5,377 bases of DNA from an uncultured Allomuricauda sp. (lineage in GTDB: Bacteria; Bacteroidota; Bacteroidia; Flavobacteriales; Flavobacteriaceae): assembly GCA_937911965.1 (NCBI GenBank), contig CALDPL010000366.1, positions 1 to 5,377 of the forward strand, written 5' to 3'. Every line of letters begins with the position of its first letter. The stretch's first letter is position 1. Below, piece by piece: positions 1 through 5,377 of this stretch. A program made the translations under genes and the position numbers. The notes beneath the pieces were generated by a model. It was not told the DNA's origin. It did no database searches and saw nothing but the letters and a program-made list of their open reading frames with translations.

Positions 1-1
1 T

Positions 2-562
2 AACCAGGCGGCCAACCAAATTGCCCTGAATCTGAGCAGCATGACCTTTATGGTCGGTACCGGCCTCAGTGTCGCTGCCATGATCCGGGTGGGCAATCAG
101 AAGGGCCTTAAAGATTTTCGGGAACTCAAACGTATCGCAGAGTCCATCTTTTTTCTCACCCTGCTACTCGAAATCGCCTTTGCATTGCTCTTTTTGATGG
201 GCCGGCATTGGTTCCCGACCATTTATTTGGATATGGACGACCTGGTCGACCAAGTGGACAATGCCCAAGTGATACTCATTGCCTCAAAACTCTTGTTGGT
301 GGCCGCTTTTTTCCAAATATCCGATGGCCTGCAGGTGGTGGTATTAGGGGCCCTTCGGGGCCTGCAGGATGTCAGGGTCCCGACCTTGATCACCTTTGTG
401 GCCTATTGGATGGTGGGTTTCCCTGTCAGTTATTATTTGGGCCTATATACGGATTACGGAAGTATGGGAATATGGATCGGATTGTTGTTGGGCCTTACTG
501 CATCGGCGACAATGTTGTATCTTAGGTTCAACTTTTTGACCAAAAAATTGATTTCCCACTAA
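2..562 (+). CDS. MATE-family multidrug/Na+ efflux transporter, C-terminal part (5' end outside window)
   Basis: The reading frame is open from base 2 and ends in TAA at 560-562, giving 186 visible residues of a protein family that is usually about 450 residues long, so roughly the N-terminal 60% lies off the left edge. The visible part begins with a stretch rich in AANQIALNLSS and GLSVAAMIRVGNQKG, typical of the first helices of the second MATE half. It continues with the DGLQ...GALRGLQDVRVP segment, which resembles the conserved QGxLRGxGDTxxP loop of MATE proteins. About four hydrophobic membrane segments follow, then a short basic tail ending KKLISH. The ATG at 41 is an internal methionine, not the start, because the family similarity continues upstream of it. 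MATE proteins export cationic drugs or metabolites by Na+ or H+ antiport across the inner membrane; the substrate here cannot be told. The next gene starts 33 bp downstream on the same strand with no terminator between them, so co-transcription is plausible. Confidence 0.93.
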   Translation, partial: NQAANQIALNLSSMTFMVGTGLSVAAMIRVGNQKGLKDFRELKRIAESIFFLTLLLEIAFALLFLMGRHWFPTIYLDMDDLVDQVDNAQVILIASKLLLVAAFFQISDGLQVVVLGALRGLQDVRVPTLITFVAYWMVGFPVSYYLGLYTDYGSMGIWIGLLLGLTASATMLYLRFNFLTKKLISH

Positions 563-595
563 GCGCATCCCCAATGGGGCCAATTCTACAAAACT

Positions 596-823
596 ATGGA
601 ACTACCTAAATTTCTCTTGGCCGACAACACCGATCATCCGGAGGCCATTTTCATCGTCCATACCCAATTTCCCCGTTTTATCATCAATTTGGAAAATGAC
701 GAGGTGGAATGGATGGAGGAGTTCTCCCCCGAGGACGAGGCGGAACTTGAGGCGGAAGCCGAAAGCCTGATCGAGGCGGCGACCGCTTTTTACGATAGGG
801 AAATTTCAAGATACGAGGGCTGA
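596..823 (+). CDS. small acidic protein of unknown function (75 aa)
   Basis: The frame runs from ATG at 596 to TGA at 821-823 and encodes 75 residues. It is very acidic: 21 Asp/Glu against 4 Lys/Arg. The N-terminal half (about residues 1-40) contains LADNTDHPEAIFIVHT followed by FPRFIINLENDEVEW, which looks like a short beta-rich unit. Residues 41-64 form a Glu/Ala-rich stretch likely to be one amphipathic helix, and the end is FYDREISRYEG. There is no signal peptide or membrane segment, so it is probably cytosolic. Its stop overlaps the start of the PAP2 gene by one base (TGATG), which argues that it is a real translated gene. The leader is A-rich (CTACAAAACT before ATG) without a Shine-Dalgarno motif, as is usual in Bacteroidota. 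From memory, similar short proteins occur in flavobacterial genomes, but I cannot name a characterised family. Function unknown. Confidence 0.8.
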   Translation: MELPKFLLADNTDHPEAIFIVHTQFPRFIINLENDEVEWMEEFSPEDEAELEAEAESLIEAATAFYDREISRYEG

Positions 824-1392
824 TGCGGGAAGGGATACTGCAGTTCGACAAAGAGTTATTTCTCCTTCTCAATGGTCTGGGAACCGAAACTTGGGACGGG
901 TTTTGGATGTTCATGACCGGGACGGGAAACTCCATCCCCCTATACCTTCTATTGCTCTATCTGACCTATCGGACCTTTGGGCTTAAGAAAACCGCCCTGG
1001 TCCTGTTGGCCATTGCCCTTTTGATCACCTGCACGGACCAACTCTCCAATTTTTTCAAGTACGGACTGCAGCGGCCCAGGCCCTGCCATGACCCGGAGGT
1101 GAGTGGGCTCATGCGCTTGGTGAAAAGCTATTGTGGGGGGAAATACGGATATTTTTCCGCCCATGCGGCCAACTCCTTTGGTCCCGCCCTGTTTTTTGTC
1201 GTCCTGTTCCGCAAGAAAGTCGGATACATTGGCCCCATTATGATCTTATGGGCCTGTATAGTGGCCTATAGTAGGATCTATATCGGGGTTCATTATCCCC
1301 TGGACGTGATCAGCGGGGCTTTGATCGGGGCCTTGTTCGGATGGATGTTTGCCAAAATGACCCAAAGGGGATTCCAAAAAATTGGACCATGA
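823..1392 (+). CDS. PAP2-family membrane phosphatase (lipid phosphatase / undecaprenyl-pyrophosphatase-like)
   Basis: This 189-residue polytopic protein carries the three-part acid phosphatase signature of the PAP2 superfamily. Motif 1 is KxxxxxxRP, seen as K79 to R86-P87. Motif 2 is the PSGH equivalent, here F111-S-A-H114. Motif 3 is SRxxxxxHxxxD, seen as S150-R151, H157 and D161. By family precedent H157 is the nucleophile and H114 the general acid. Hydrophobic segments lie around residues 37-52, 57-75, 118-130, 133-149 and 160-177. Such enzymes remove phosphate from membrane lipids on the periplasmic side: undecaprenyl pyrophosphate, phosphatidic acid or phosphatidylglycerol phosphate, or lipid A phosphates (LpxE/LpxF type). 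Sequence alone does not choose between these. C88 and C104 both fall in the loop between motifs 1 and 2. The ATG at 823 shares its A with the stop of the upstream gene, and the stop (1390-1392) overlaps the next start, so the gene sits in a coupled operon. Confidence 0.92.
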   Translation: MREGILQFDKELFLLLNGLGTETWDGFWMFMTGTGNSIPLYLLLLYLTYRTFGLKKTALVLLAIALLITCTDQLSNFFKYGLQRPRPCHDPEVSGLMRLVKSYCGGKYGYFSAHAANSFGPALFFVVLFRKKVGYIGPIMILWACIVAYSRIYIGVHYPLDVISGALIGALFGWMFAKMTQRGFQKIGP

Positions 1393-3080
1393 TATCAAAC
1401 AACAGGTATTGGACCTTTATTGTGTTGGTTCTCCTTGTGTATCTCGCAGGGATGGGGGTGGCACTTATGGAGAACGACTCCGCCCAATTTGCCGTCATGG
1501 CCATGCGGATGGTCCAGGAAAACGATTTTTTGAACCTGTTCAAGGGCCCCGAGGAATATCTGGACAAGCCCCATATGCACTATTGGCTGGCGGCCCTTTC
1601 CTTCAAACTGTTCGGGATCCACGATTGGGCCTACCGTATCCCCGGGATCTTGGCCACCCTCTTGGCGGCCTATAGCTGTTTCGGCTTGGGCAAATTGCTG
1701 TACAACAGGGAGGTGGGAAGGCTTGCCGCCCTGATCTTCATGACCGCACAGACCATAGTCCTGTCCGCCATCGATGTTCGTACCGATGCCGTGTTGACGG
1801 GTTTTGCAATTTTTTCCATATGGCAATTGGCCGTCTATATTGAAAAGGGCACCCTTAAAAATATCCTTTTGGGGGCCTTTGGGGCAGGCTTGGCCTTTTC
1901 CACAAAGGGACAGATCGCCCTGGTGGTCATCGGCATCACTTTGTTCTGCCATTTGGCCCATACCCGCAAATGGAAGGCCCTGTTCAATTGGAGGGTATTG
2001 GTGGCCCTTTTGGTCTTTGTACTGGCCATTTCCCCAATGTTGTATGCCTATTACCATCAATTTGACCTGCATCCCGAGAAGGTGATCCGGGGCAGGGACC
2101 ATAGAAGTGGGATTTTCTTTATCTTTTGGGAACAGAGTTTTGAACGGATGAGCGGGGAAGGAATGGGGAAGAACAGCAGTGATTTCTTTTTCTTTTTCCA
2201 CACCTTTTTGTGGGTCTTTTTGCCCTGGACCGTACCGGCACTCTTGGGGTATTGGGAAGGGCTGAAAGATCTGTTCAAGAACCGTTTTGCCCGCCTTCCC
2301 CAAAGGGAATTCCTGACTTTTGGCGGGATAAGCATCGTTTTTCTGCTGATCAGTTTTGCCCAATTCAAGCTTCCCCACTACATCAACATCCTGATCCCGC
2401 TCTATGCCGTCCTCACCGGCGCCTCCCTCTTTGGCCTATTTCAGGGAAAAAAAGGGAAATTGGCAAAAATTATCCTTTGGGTACAATACGGGATCTTGGG
2501 CCTTGTGGTACTCTTTTCGGCAGCGATCTGCCTCTATGTGTTCCCTTTGGGGCAGTGGTTTACCTACCTCCTTTGGCTGATGGCATTGGTCCTTTTAGGC
2601 TACCTCTGTATCAGCGAAAGGCCCCCAATATCCAGGATCATCGGGGTCTCGGTCTGCGCCTCCCTTTTGTTGAACGGCCTGTTGAACCTTCATTTTTATC
2701 CCGAGCTCCTCAAATACCAGGGAGGTTCCACCTTGGCGGAAAAGGTGGAGGCCCGGGGGATTCCCGTGGACCGGATCTACAAGATTTCCGAGCGTCACAG
2801 CTGGGCCCTGGATTTTTACAATCGGCATCCCGTACAATTTGCCACCCCTGCACAACTCAGGGAGCTGGGGGATGTGTGGGTGCATGCCACCGATGGCGAA
2901 TTGGAACAGTTGAAAGGGCAGGGATTTCGCTGGAAGGATCAAATCAGGGTGGACCATTTTCGGATCACCCGCCTTCAGCTCGCATTTTTAAGGCCCGATA
3001 CCCGGGGCGGAAAACTCGAACAGCTGAATTTGGTCCAACTGGATCAATCCAAGGATTCCAATTTGGGCTTTTTGAAATGA
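1389..3080 (+). CDS. GT39-family (ArnT/PMT-like) membrane glycosyltransferase
   Basis: This protein is about 563 residues long with roughly a dozen hydrophobic segments. Its N-terminus has the expected GT-C arrangement: one membrane helix (about residues 8-26), then an acidic first periplasmic loop with E28 and D30, then YLDKPHMHYW at 57-66, which matches the DKPPxxxW motif of ArnT-like enzymes. A later SSDFFFFFHTF...WVFLPW segment (about 263-280) also fits the family. A soluble tail of about 130 residues follows residue 435. GT39/ArnT-type enzymes move a sugar from a polyprenyl-phosphate carrier to a lipid or protein acceptor on the periplasmic face; sugar and acceptor are unknown here. I place the start at ATG 1389 because it overlaps the PAP2 stop as ATGA and puts the first helix right after a short polar N-terminus. 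The in-frame ATG at 1341 would add 16 polar residues lying inside the PAP2 gene. The 3' end overlaps the opposite-strand gene by 37 bp. Confidence 0.92.
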   Translation: MISNNRYWTFIVLVLLVYLAGMGVALMENDSAQFAVMAMRMVQENDFLNLFKGPEEYLDKPHMHYWLAALSFKLFGIHDWAYRIPGILATLLAAYSCFGLGKLLYNREVGRLAALIFMTAQTIVLSAIDVRTDAVLTGFAIFSIWQLAVYIEKGTLKNILLGAFGAGLAFSTKGQIALVVIGITLFCHLAHTRKWKALFNWRVLVALLVFVLAISPMLYAYYHQFDLHPEKVIRGRDHRSGIFFIFWEQSFERMSGEGMGKNSSDFFFFFHTFLWVFLPWTVPALLGYWEGLKDLFKNRFARLPQREFLTFGGISIVFLLISFAQFKLPHYINILIPLYAVLTGASLFGLFQGKKGKLAKIILWVQYGILGLVVLFSAAICLYVFPLGQWFTYLLWLMALVLLGYLCISERPPISRIIGVSVCASLLLNGLLNLHFYPELLKYQGGSTLAEKVEARGIPVDRIYKISERHSWALDFYNRHPVQFATPAQLRELGDVWVHATDGELEQLKGQGFRWKDQIRVDHFRITRLQLAFLRPDTRGGKLEQLNLVQLDQSKDSNLGFLK

Positions 3081-3916
3081 TAAACGATTCCCAGAAAGGA
3101 AATCAATGCCGTGATCAGGAAGAAGGCAAAACTGATTCCGATTGAGGTGTTCGCGTCCAGTCCCAGCCATTTGGCCCCATATAGAAAAGTGAGCTCCCTG
3201 CTCCCGATTCCCCCCAGGGTCAAGGGGACCACCGAGACGATGGAGGAGACCAAAAAGACAAAGAGGTATTCCAAGGGCTGTTGGTCCAGGTCCAGGGCCC
3301 TTAGGATCAGTAGGGCACAGATCAACTGTGCCGCCTGTACCAAGGCCGAATAGCCCAAAGAGCCCCAGAATACGGGCAGGGTAGTGGGGGAAAGGAGCCT
3401 ATTGACAAGATAAAAACCCAGAATGCCCAAGGGAATGGCCAGGAAATAAAGGATCTCATGGCCTTGGAAAAAATGGTTCCCCGACAACATGGCCAGGATG
3501 CAGGCATAGGCAAAGAGCAGTAGCATCCCACTGAGGCGATCCACCAAAAGACTGGAAATGACCTTTTTGGAACCGGGTGCGAACTCCCTTTGGACCACAT
3601 AGCCCTTATAGGCATCCCCGCCTATGCCCCCGGGAAGGAAGAGGTTGTAGAACATTCCCAATAGATATAATTTCAGATTGCTGCGATGGGACAGTCTGGC
3701 CCCCATCTGGTGGAAATAGAGGTTCAGTCTAAAGGCGGCCAGAACCTTTGAAAGCACAAAGAAGAGCAGGGCCAACACCAGAAAAAGTGGATCGCTTTCC
3801 CCCAGGGTTCGCAAGACTTCCTTAAATTCTATCTTGGTAAAGATAAAATAGATAAGGACCGTACTTACAATGATCTTTAGGACGGTTATCGCCCTTTTAC
3901 GGAGCTGTGGATTCAC
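3044..3916 (-). CDS. LPG-synthase-TM / YbhN-AglD-like flippase-like membrane protein
   Basis: This 290-residue protein belongs to the family that includes the membrane half of MprF, YbhN, HpnL and AglD (LPG_synthase_TM). Diagnostic stretches are YNLFLPGGIGGDAYKG (residues 90-105), DRLSG (126-130) and PLTLGGIGSRE (231-241), spread over about seven or eight hydrophobic segments beginning at residues 10-26. Its length is close to that of the stand-alone members, and there is no aminoacyl-transfer domain, so it is not a full MprF. Members are implicated in lipid or lipid-linked substrate translocation, but most, including this type, lack a proven function. The start is GTG at 3914-3916: an in-frame TAG lies directly upstream (3917-3919), and the next in-frame methionine (residue 71) would remove the first two helices. 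The start lies 20 bp inside the end of the GT2 gene, which suggests translational coupling. The stop (3044-3046) lies inside the convergent GT39 gene. Confidence 0.9.
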   Translation of the reverse strand: MNPQLRKRAITVLKIIVSTVLIYFIFTKIEFKEVLRTLGESDPLFLVLALLFFVLSKVLAAFRLNLYFHQMGARLSHRSNLKLYLLGMFYNLFLPGGIGGDAYKGYVVQREFAPGSKKVISSLLVDRLSGMLLLFAYACILAMLSGNHFFQGHEILYFLAIPLGILGFYLVNRLLSPTTLPVFWGSLGYSALVQAAQLICALLILRALDLDQQPLEYLFVFLVSSIVSVVPLTLGGIGSRELTFLYGAKWLGLDANTSIGISFAFFLITALISFLGIVYHFKKPKLESLD

Positions 3917-4859
3917 CTATGGTAATTTTTTTGATGCGATAGGGTCGCTTCTGCTGGGATTCATAGTAGGTGCGGATCAAGAGTTCCATCACGATCCCTA
4001 TGGTGAAGAGTTGGATGCCCCCCAAGATCAACATCATTCCAAAAATGAGCAGTGGCCTGTTGCCGATATCCTCCCCAAATCCCAGTTTTACTATCAGTAG
4101 ATATACATTGATCAGGATTCCGATCAAGATCAGGAGCACCCCGAAAATCCCAAACAGGTGGATGGGCCGCTGGAAATACTTTCGGATAAAGAGCAGCAGC
4201 ATCATGTCCGCCACAACTTTGAACACCCGTTCCAGGCCGTATTTTGAAACCCCCGCATTACGGGCATGGTGCTTGACGGGTACCTGCTTGATCTGGGCGC
4301 CCTCCAAGTGGGCCAAAAGGGTGATGAATCGATGCATTTCCCCATAGAGGTTAAGCCCCTTTGCGATATCCTTGGTAAAGACCTTCAGGGCACAACCGTT
4401 GTCCTTGATGTCCAGCTTGGTCACCCGTCTGACCAAGAAATTGGCGATTTTGGAAGGAATCTTCTTGACCAGGGAATCCTTTCTCTTTTGGCGTATTCCC
4501 GTTATCACATCGTATTCGCCCCCAACGGCATATTCCAGCATTTTGGGAATGTCGGAAGGGTCGTTCTGAAGATCCCCGTCCATGGTGATGATATATTCCC
4601 CTTGGGCATAGTCCAGGCCGGCGGCCAAGGCCAGGCTCTGGCCATAGTTCTTCTTGAGTTGGATCAGATGGATCCGATCATCCTCCATTTCCAGAATCCT
4701 CTTGCAGGTCCGGTCCTTGGAGAAATCGTCCACATAGATGATCTGGTAGGTGTAGCCCTCCAGGTTTTCGTGGATTTTCCGGGTCAGGGGGACCACATTG
4801 TCCTCTTCGTTGTACAGGGGGACCACGATGGATAAAAGGGAGTCGGTGATGATGCTCAT
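3897..4859 (-). CDS. GT2-family polyprenyl-phosphate glycosyltransferase (DPM1/GtrB/ArnC-like)
   Basis: This 320-residue protein has a GT-A catalytic domain followed by two C-terminal membrane helices. Visible landmarks are LSIVVPLYNEEDNV (residues 9-22), VDD at 43-45, LKKNYGQSLALAAGLDYA (68-85), the metal-binding D94-G-D96 followed by LQNDP, DNGCALKVF (153-161), the MHRF motif (175-178) and HHARNAGVSKYG (197-208). This set is typical of enzymes that transfer a sugar from a nucleotide or GDP donor to undecaprenyl or dolichyl phosphate at the cytoplasmic face. Membrane segments lie at about 233-257 and 269-294, followed by a basic tail. The start is placed at ATG 4859, just before the first catalytic strand; an ATG at 4937 in the same frame would add 26 residues that overlap the MeaB gene and have no family counterpart. 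It lies 31 bp downstream of the MeaB stop and overlaps the flippase-like gene by 20 bp. The sugar donated cannot be deduced. Confidence 0.93.
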   Translation of the reverse strand: MSIITDSLLSIVVPLYNEEDNVVPLTRKIHENLEGYTYQIIYVDDFSKDRTCKRILEMEDDRIHLIQLKKNYGQSLALAAGLDYAQGEYIITMDGDLQNDPSDIPKMLEYAVGGEYDVITGIRQKRKDSLVKKIPSKIANFLVRRVTKLDIKDNGCALKVFTKDIAKGLNLYGEMHRFITLLAHLEGAQIKQVPVKHHARNAGVSKYGLERVFKVVADMMLLLFIRKYFQRPIHLFGIFGVLLILIGILINVYLLIVKLGFGEDIGNRPLLIFGMMLILGGIQLFTIGIVMELLIRTYYESQQKRPYRIKKITIGESTAP

Positions 4860-4876
4860 TGGCTCTTGGATCTGTG

Positions 4877-4884
4877 CAAATTTA
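4877..4884 (-). promoter_or_regulatory. possible Bacteroidota -7 promoter box (TAAATTTG) before the GT2 gene
   Basis: On the minus strand the short gap between MeaB and the GT2 gene contains TAAATTTG, a full match to the TAnnTTTG -7 consensus known for Bacteroidota. It sits in a local A+T-rich patch (TTTAATTAAAAGATTTAAATTTG) that stands out from its surroundings. Transcription would begin about a dozen bases before the ATG at 4859. No good TTTG -33 partner is visible at the normal distance, where the sequence is G-rich MeaB coding sequence, so this may be chance or a weak internal promoter. Confidence 0.3.
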
Positions 4885-4890
4885 AATCTT

Positions 4891-5377
4891 TTAATTAAAG
4901 TTCCCCCCGATTCCCTCCACCAGCTTTTTGGCGGCATAAAAAGGGGAAATCCTTCCCTGCTCCACTTCCACGATCAATTCCTCCATGTTCTTGTTAAAGG
5001 AGGCCTGCTGTTTAAAAAACTGCCTGATATGCAGATCCACGCTCTGGAGGAACCAATTCCTGTTCTGTTTTCTTCTGTTTTCGTCAAAAAATCCATTTTC
5101 CCTGGTGTCACGGACAAAGCCTTCCACCAATTCCCAAAGCTCCGAGATTCCCCTATTTTCGGTCGAGGAACATTTGGTCACCTTGGGGACCCAGCCGTTT
5201 TCCTTTGGGGGATAGAGGTGCAGTGCCCTATTGAATTCGACCAGGGCACGTTGGGCCTTCTGTACATTGTCCCCATCGGCCTTGTTGATGGCGATGGCAT
5301 CCGCCATCTCCATGATTCCCCTTTTGATGCCCTGAAGTTCATCACCGGCCCCGGAGAGTTTCAAAAGCAGGAAGAAA
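4891..5377 (-). CDS. meaB: methylmalonyl-CoA mutase-associated GTPase MeaB (ArgK family), C-terminal part (5' end outside window)
   Basis: The frame is open through the right edge and ends in TAA at 4891-4893, giving about 161 visible residues of a protein usually some 320-360 long. The visible part starts with FFLLLKLSGAGDELQGIKRGIMEMAD, characteristic of MeaB just before the G4 motif. The G4 motif itself, NKAD, is encoded at 5275-5286, and a G5-like CSSTENRGI follows. The rest is the helical C-terminal arm that serves for dimerisation in known MeaB structures. The P-loop and switch regions lie off the edge. MeaB is a cytosolic P-loop GTPase that gates cofactor loading of adenosylcobalamin-dependent methylmalonyl-CoA mutase and protects it from inactivation. 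The coding frame continues upstream of the TTG at 5362-5364, which is therefore an internal leucine, not a start. No mutase gene is visible. The GT2 gene follows after 31 bp on the same strand. Confidence 0.93.
   Translation of the reverse strand, partial: FFLLLKLSGAGDELQGIKRGIMEMADAIAINKADGDNVQKAQRALVEFNRALHLYPPKENGWVPKVTKCSSTENRGISELWELVEGFVRDTRENGFFDENRRKQNRNWFLQSVDLHIRQFFKQQASFNKNMEELIVEVEQGRISPFYAAKKLVEGIGGNFN

Noticed and set aside
326..368. Two copies of GGCCTGCAGG 33 bp apart, plus a GGGGCCC..TTC..GGGGCC foldback between them
   Set aside because: The copies are in frame and both encode Gly-Leu-Gln in the MATE signature loop, so codon choice explains them. The hairpin lies inside a conserved coding region.
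569..579. CCCCAATGGGG inverted repeat in the gap after the MATE gene, considered as a terminator
   Set aside because: A 4-bp stem with a 3-base loop and no T-run after it is too weak to be a terminator.
2184..2198. T-rich run encoding five phenylalanines in the GT39 gene, considered as a phase-variation or frameshift site
   Set aside because: The run is broken by C every few bases and no single-base tract exceeds about five, so slippage is unlikely. The frame is intact on both sides and the F-rich segment fits a membrane helix.
1395..2378. Long open frame of 327 codons on the minus strand inside the GT39 gene
   Set aside because: Its product is rich in Gly, Gln, Pro, His and Lys with no domain or membrane pattern. 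It is antisense to a well-supported gene and arises from that gene's codon bias, which avoids reverse-strand stops.
3046..3073. AATCC-AA-GGATT and CCAA-T-TTGG foldbacks followed by a T-run, considered as a bidirectional terminator
   Set aside because: The stems are 4-5 bp with loops of 1-2 bases, which cannot form stable hairpins, and the sequence encodes both overlapping proteins.
2210..3145. Alternative plus-strand frame of 311 codons across the end of the GT39 gene
   Set aside because: Low-complexity Pro/Gly/Arg-rich composition, no motif, and it overlaps the GT39 gene over most of its length. The GT39 frame carries the family motifs.
4266..4835. Plus-strand frame of 189 codons antisense to the GT2 gene
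   Set aside because: The minus strand holds an intact GT2 enzyme with all catalytic motifs; this frame shows only a mirror-image Val/Leu/Gly/Asp composition.

Overview
The window looks like chromosomal DNA from a member of the Bacteroidota, most likely a flavobacterium with fairly high G+C for that group. The genus cannot be fixed from the sequence alone. The evidence is gene content typical of that phylum (MeaB, a GT2 glycosyltransferase, an LPG-synthase-TM family protein, a GT39 glycosyltransferase, PAP2, MATE), the lack of clear Shine-Dalgarno sequences with A-rich leaders instead, and one TAnnTTTG-type -7 box. The window is almost fully coding. There are no RNA genes, insertion sequences, CRISPR arrays or phage genes, and the largest gap between genes is about 33 bp.

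Layout. On the plus strand, from the left edge, lie the C-terminal part of a MATE-family efflux transporter (2-562), a small very acidic protein of unknown function (596-823), a PAP2-family membrane phosphatase (823-1392) and an ArnT/PMT-like GT39 membrane glycosyltransferase (1389-3080). The last three are linked by stop/start overlaps (TGATG at 821-825 and ATGA at 1389-1392) and look like one translationally coupled unit. On the minus strand, from the right edge, lie the C-terminal half of the GTPase MeaB (4891 to the edge), a DPM1/GtrB/ArnC-like GT2 glycosyltransferase (3897-4859) and an LPG-synthase-TM/flippase-like membrane protein (3044-3916). The two groups converge, and their terminal genes overlap tail to tail by 37 bp at 3044-3080.

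How the genes may work together. Four neighbouring genes match the roles in a polyprenyl-phosphate-sugar pathway. The GT2 enzyme would load a sugar on the lipid carrier at the cytoplasmic face. The polytopic flippase-like protein is a candidate for transport or an accessory role. The GT39 enzyme would use the lipid-linked sugar on the periplasmic side. The PAP2 enzyme would act on a phospholipid, lipid A or carrier pyrophosphate. The enzyme classes follow from visible motifs; the joint pathway and its acceptor are inference. MeaB (cobalamin-dependent mutase maintenance) and MATE are probably only neighbours. No obviously new system is present. The more unusual points are the conserved-looking acidic mini-protein, the 3' coding overlap, the forced GTG start of the flippase-like gene, and a cysteine pair in the PAP2 active-site loop.
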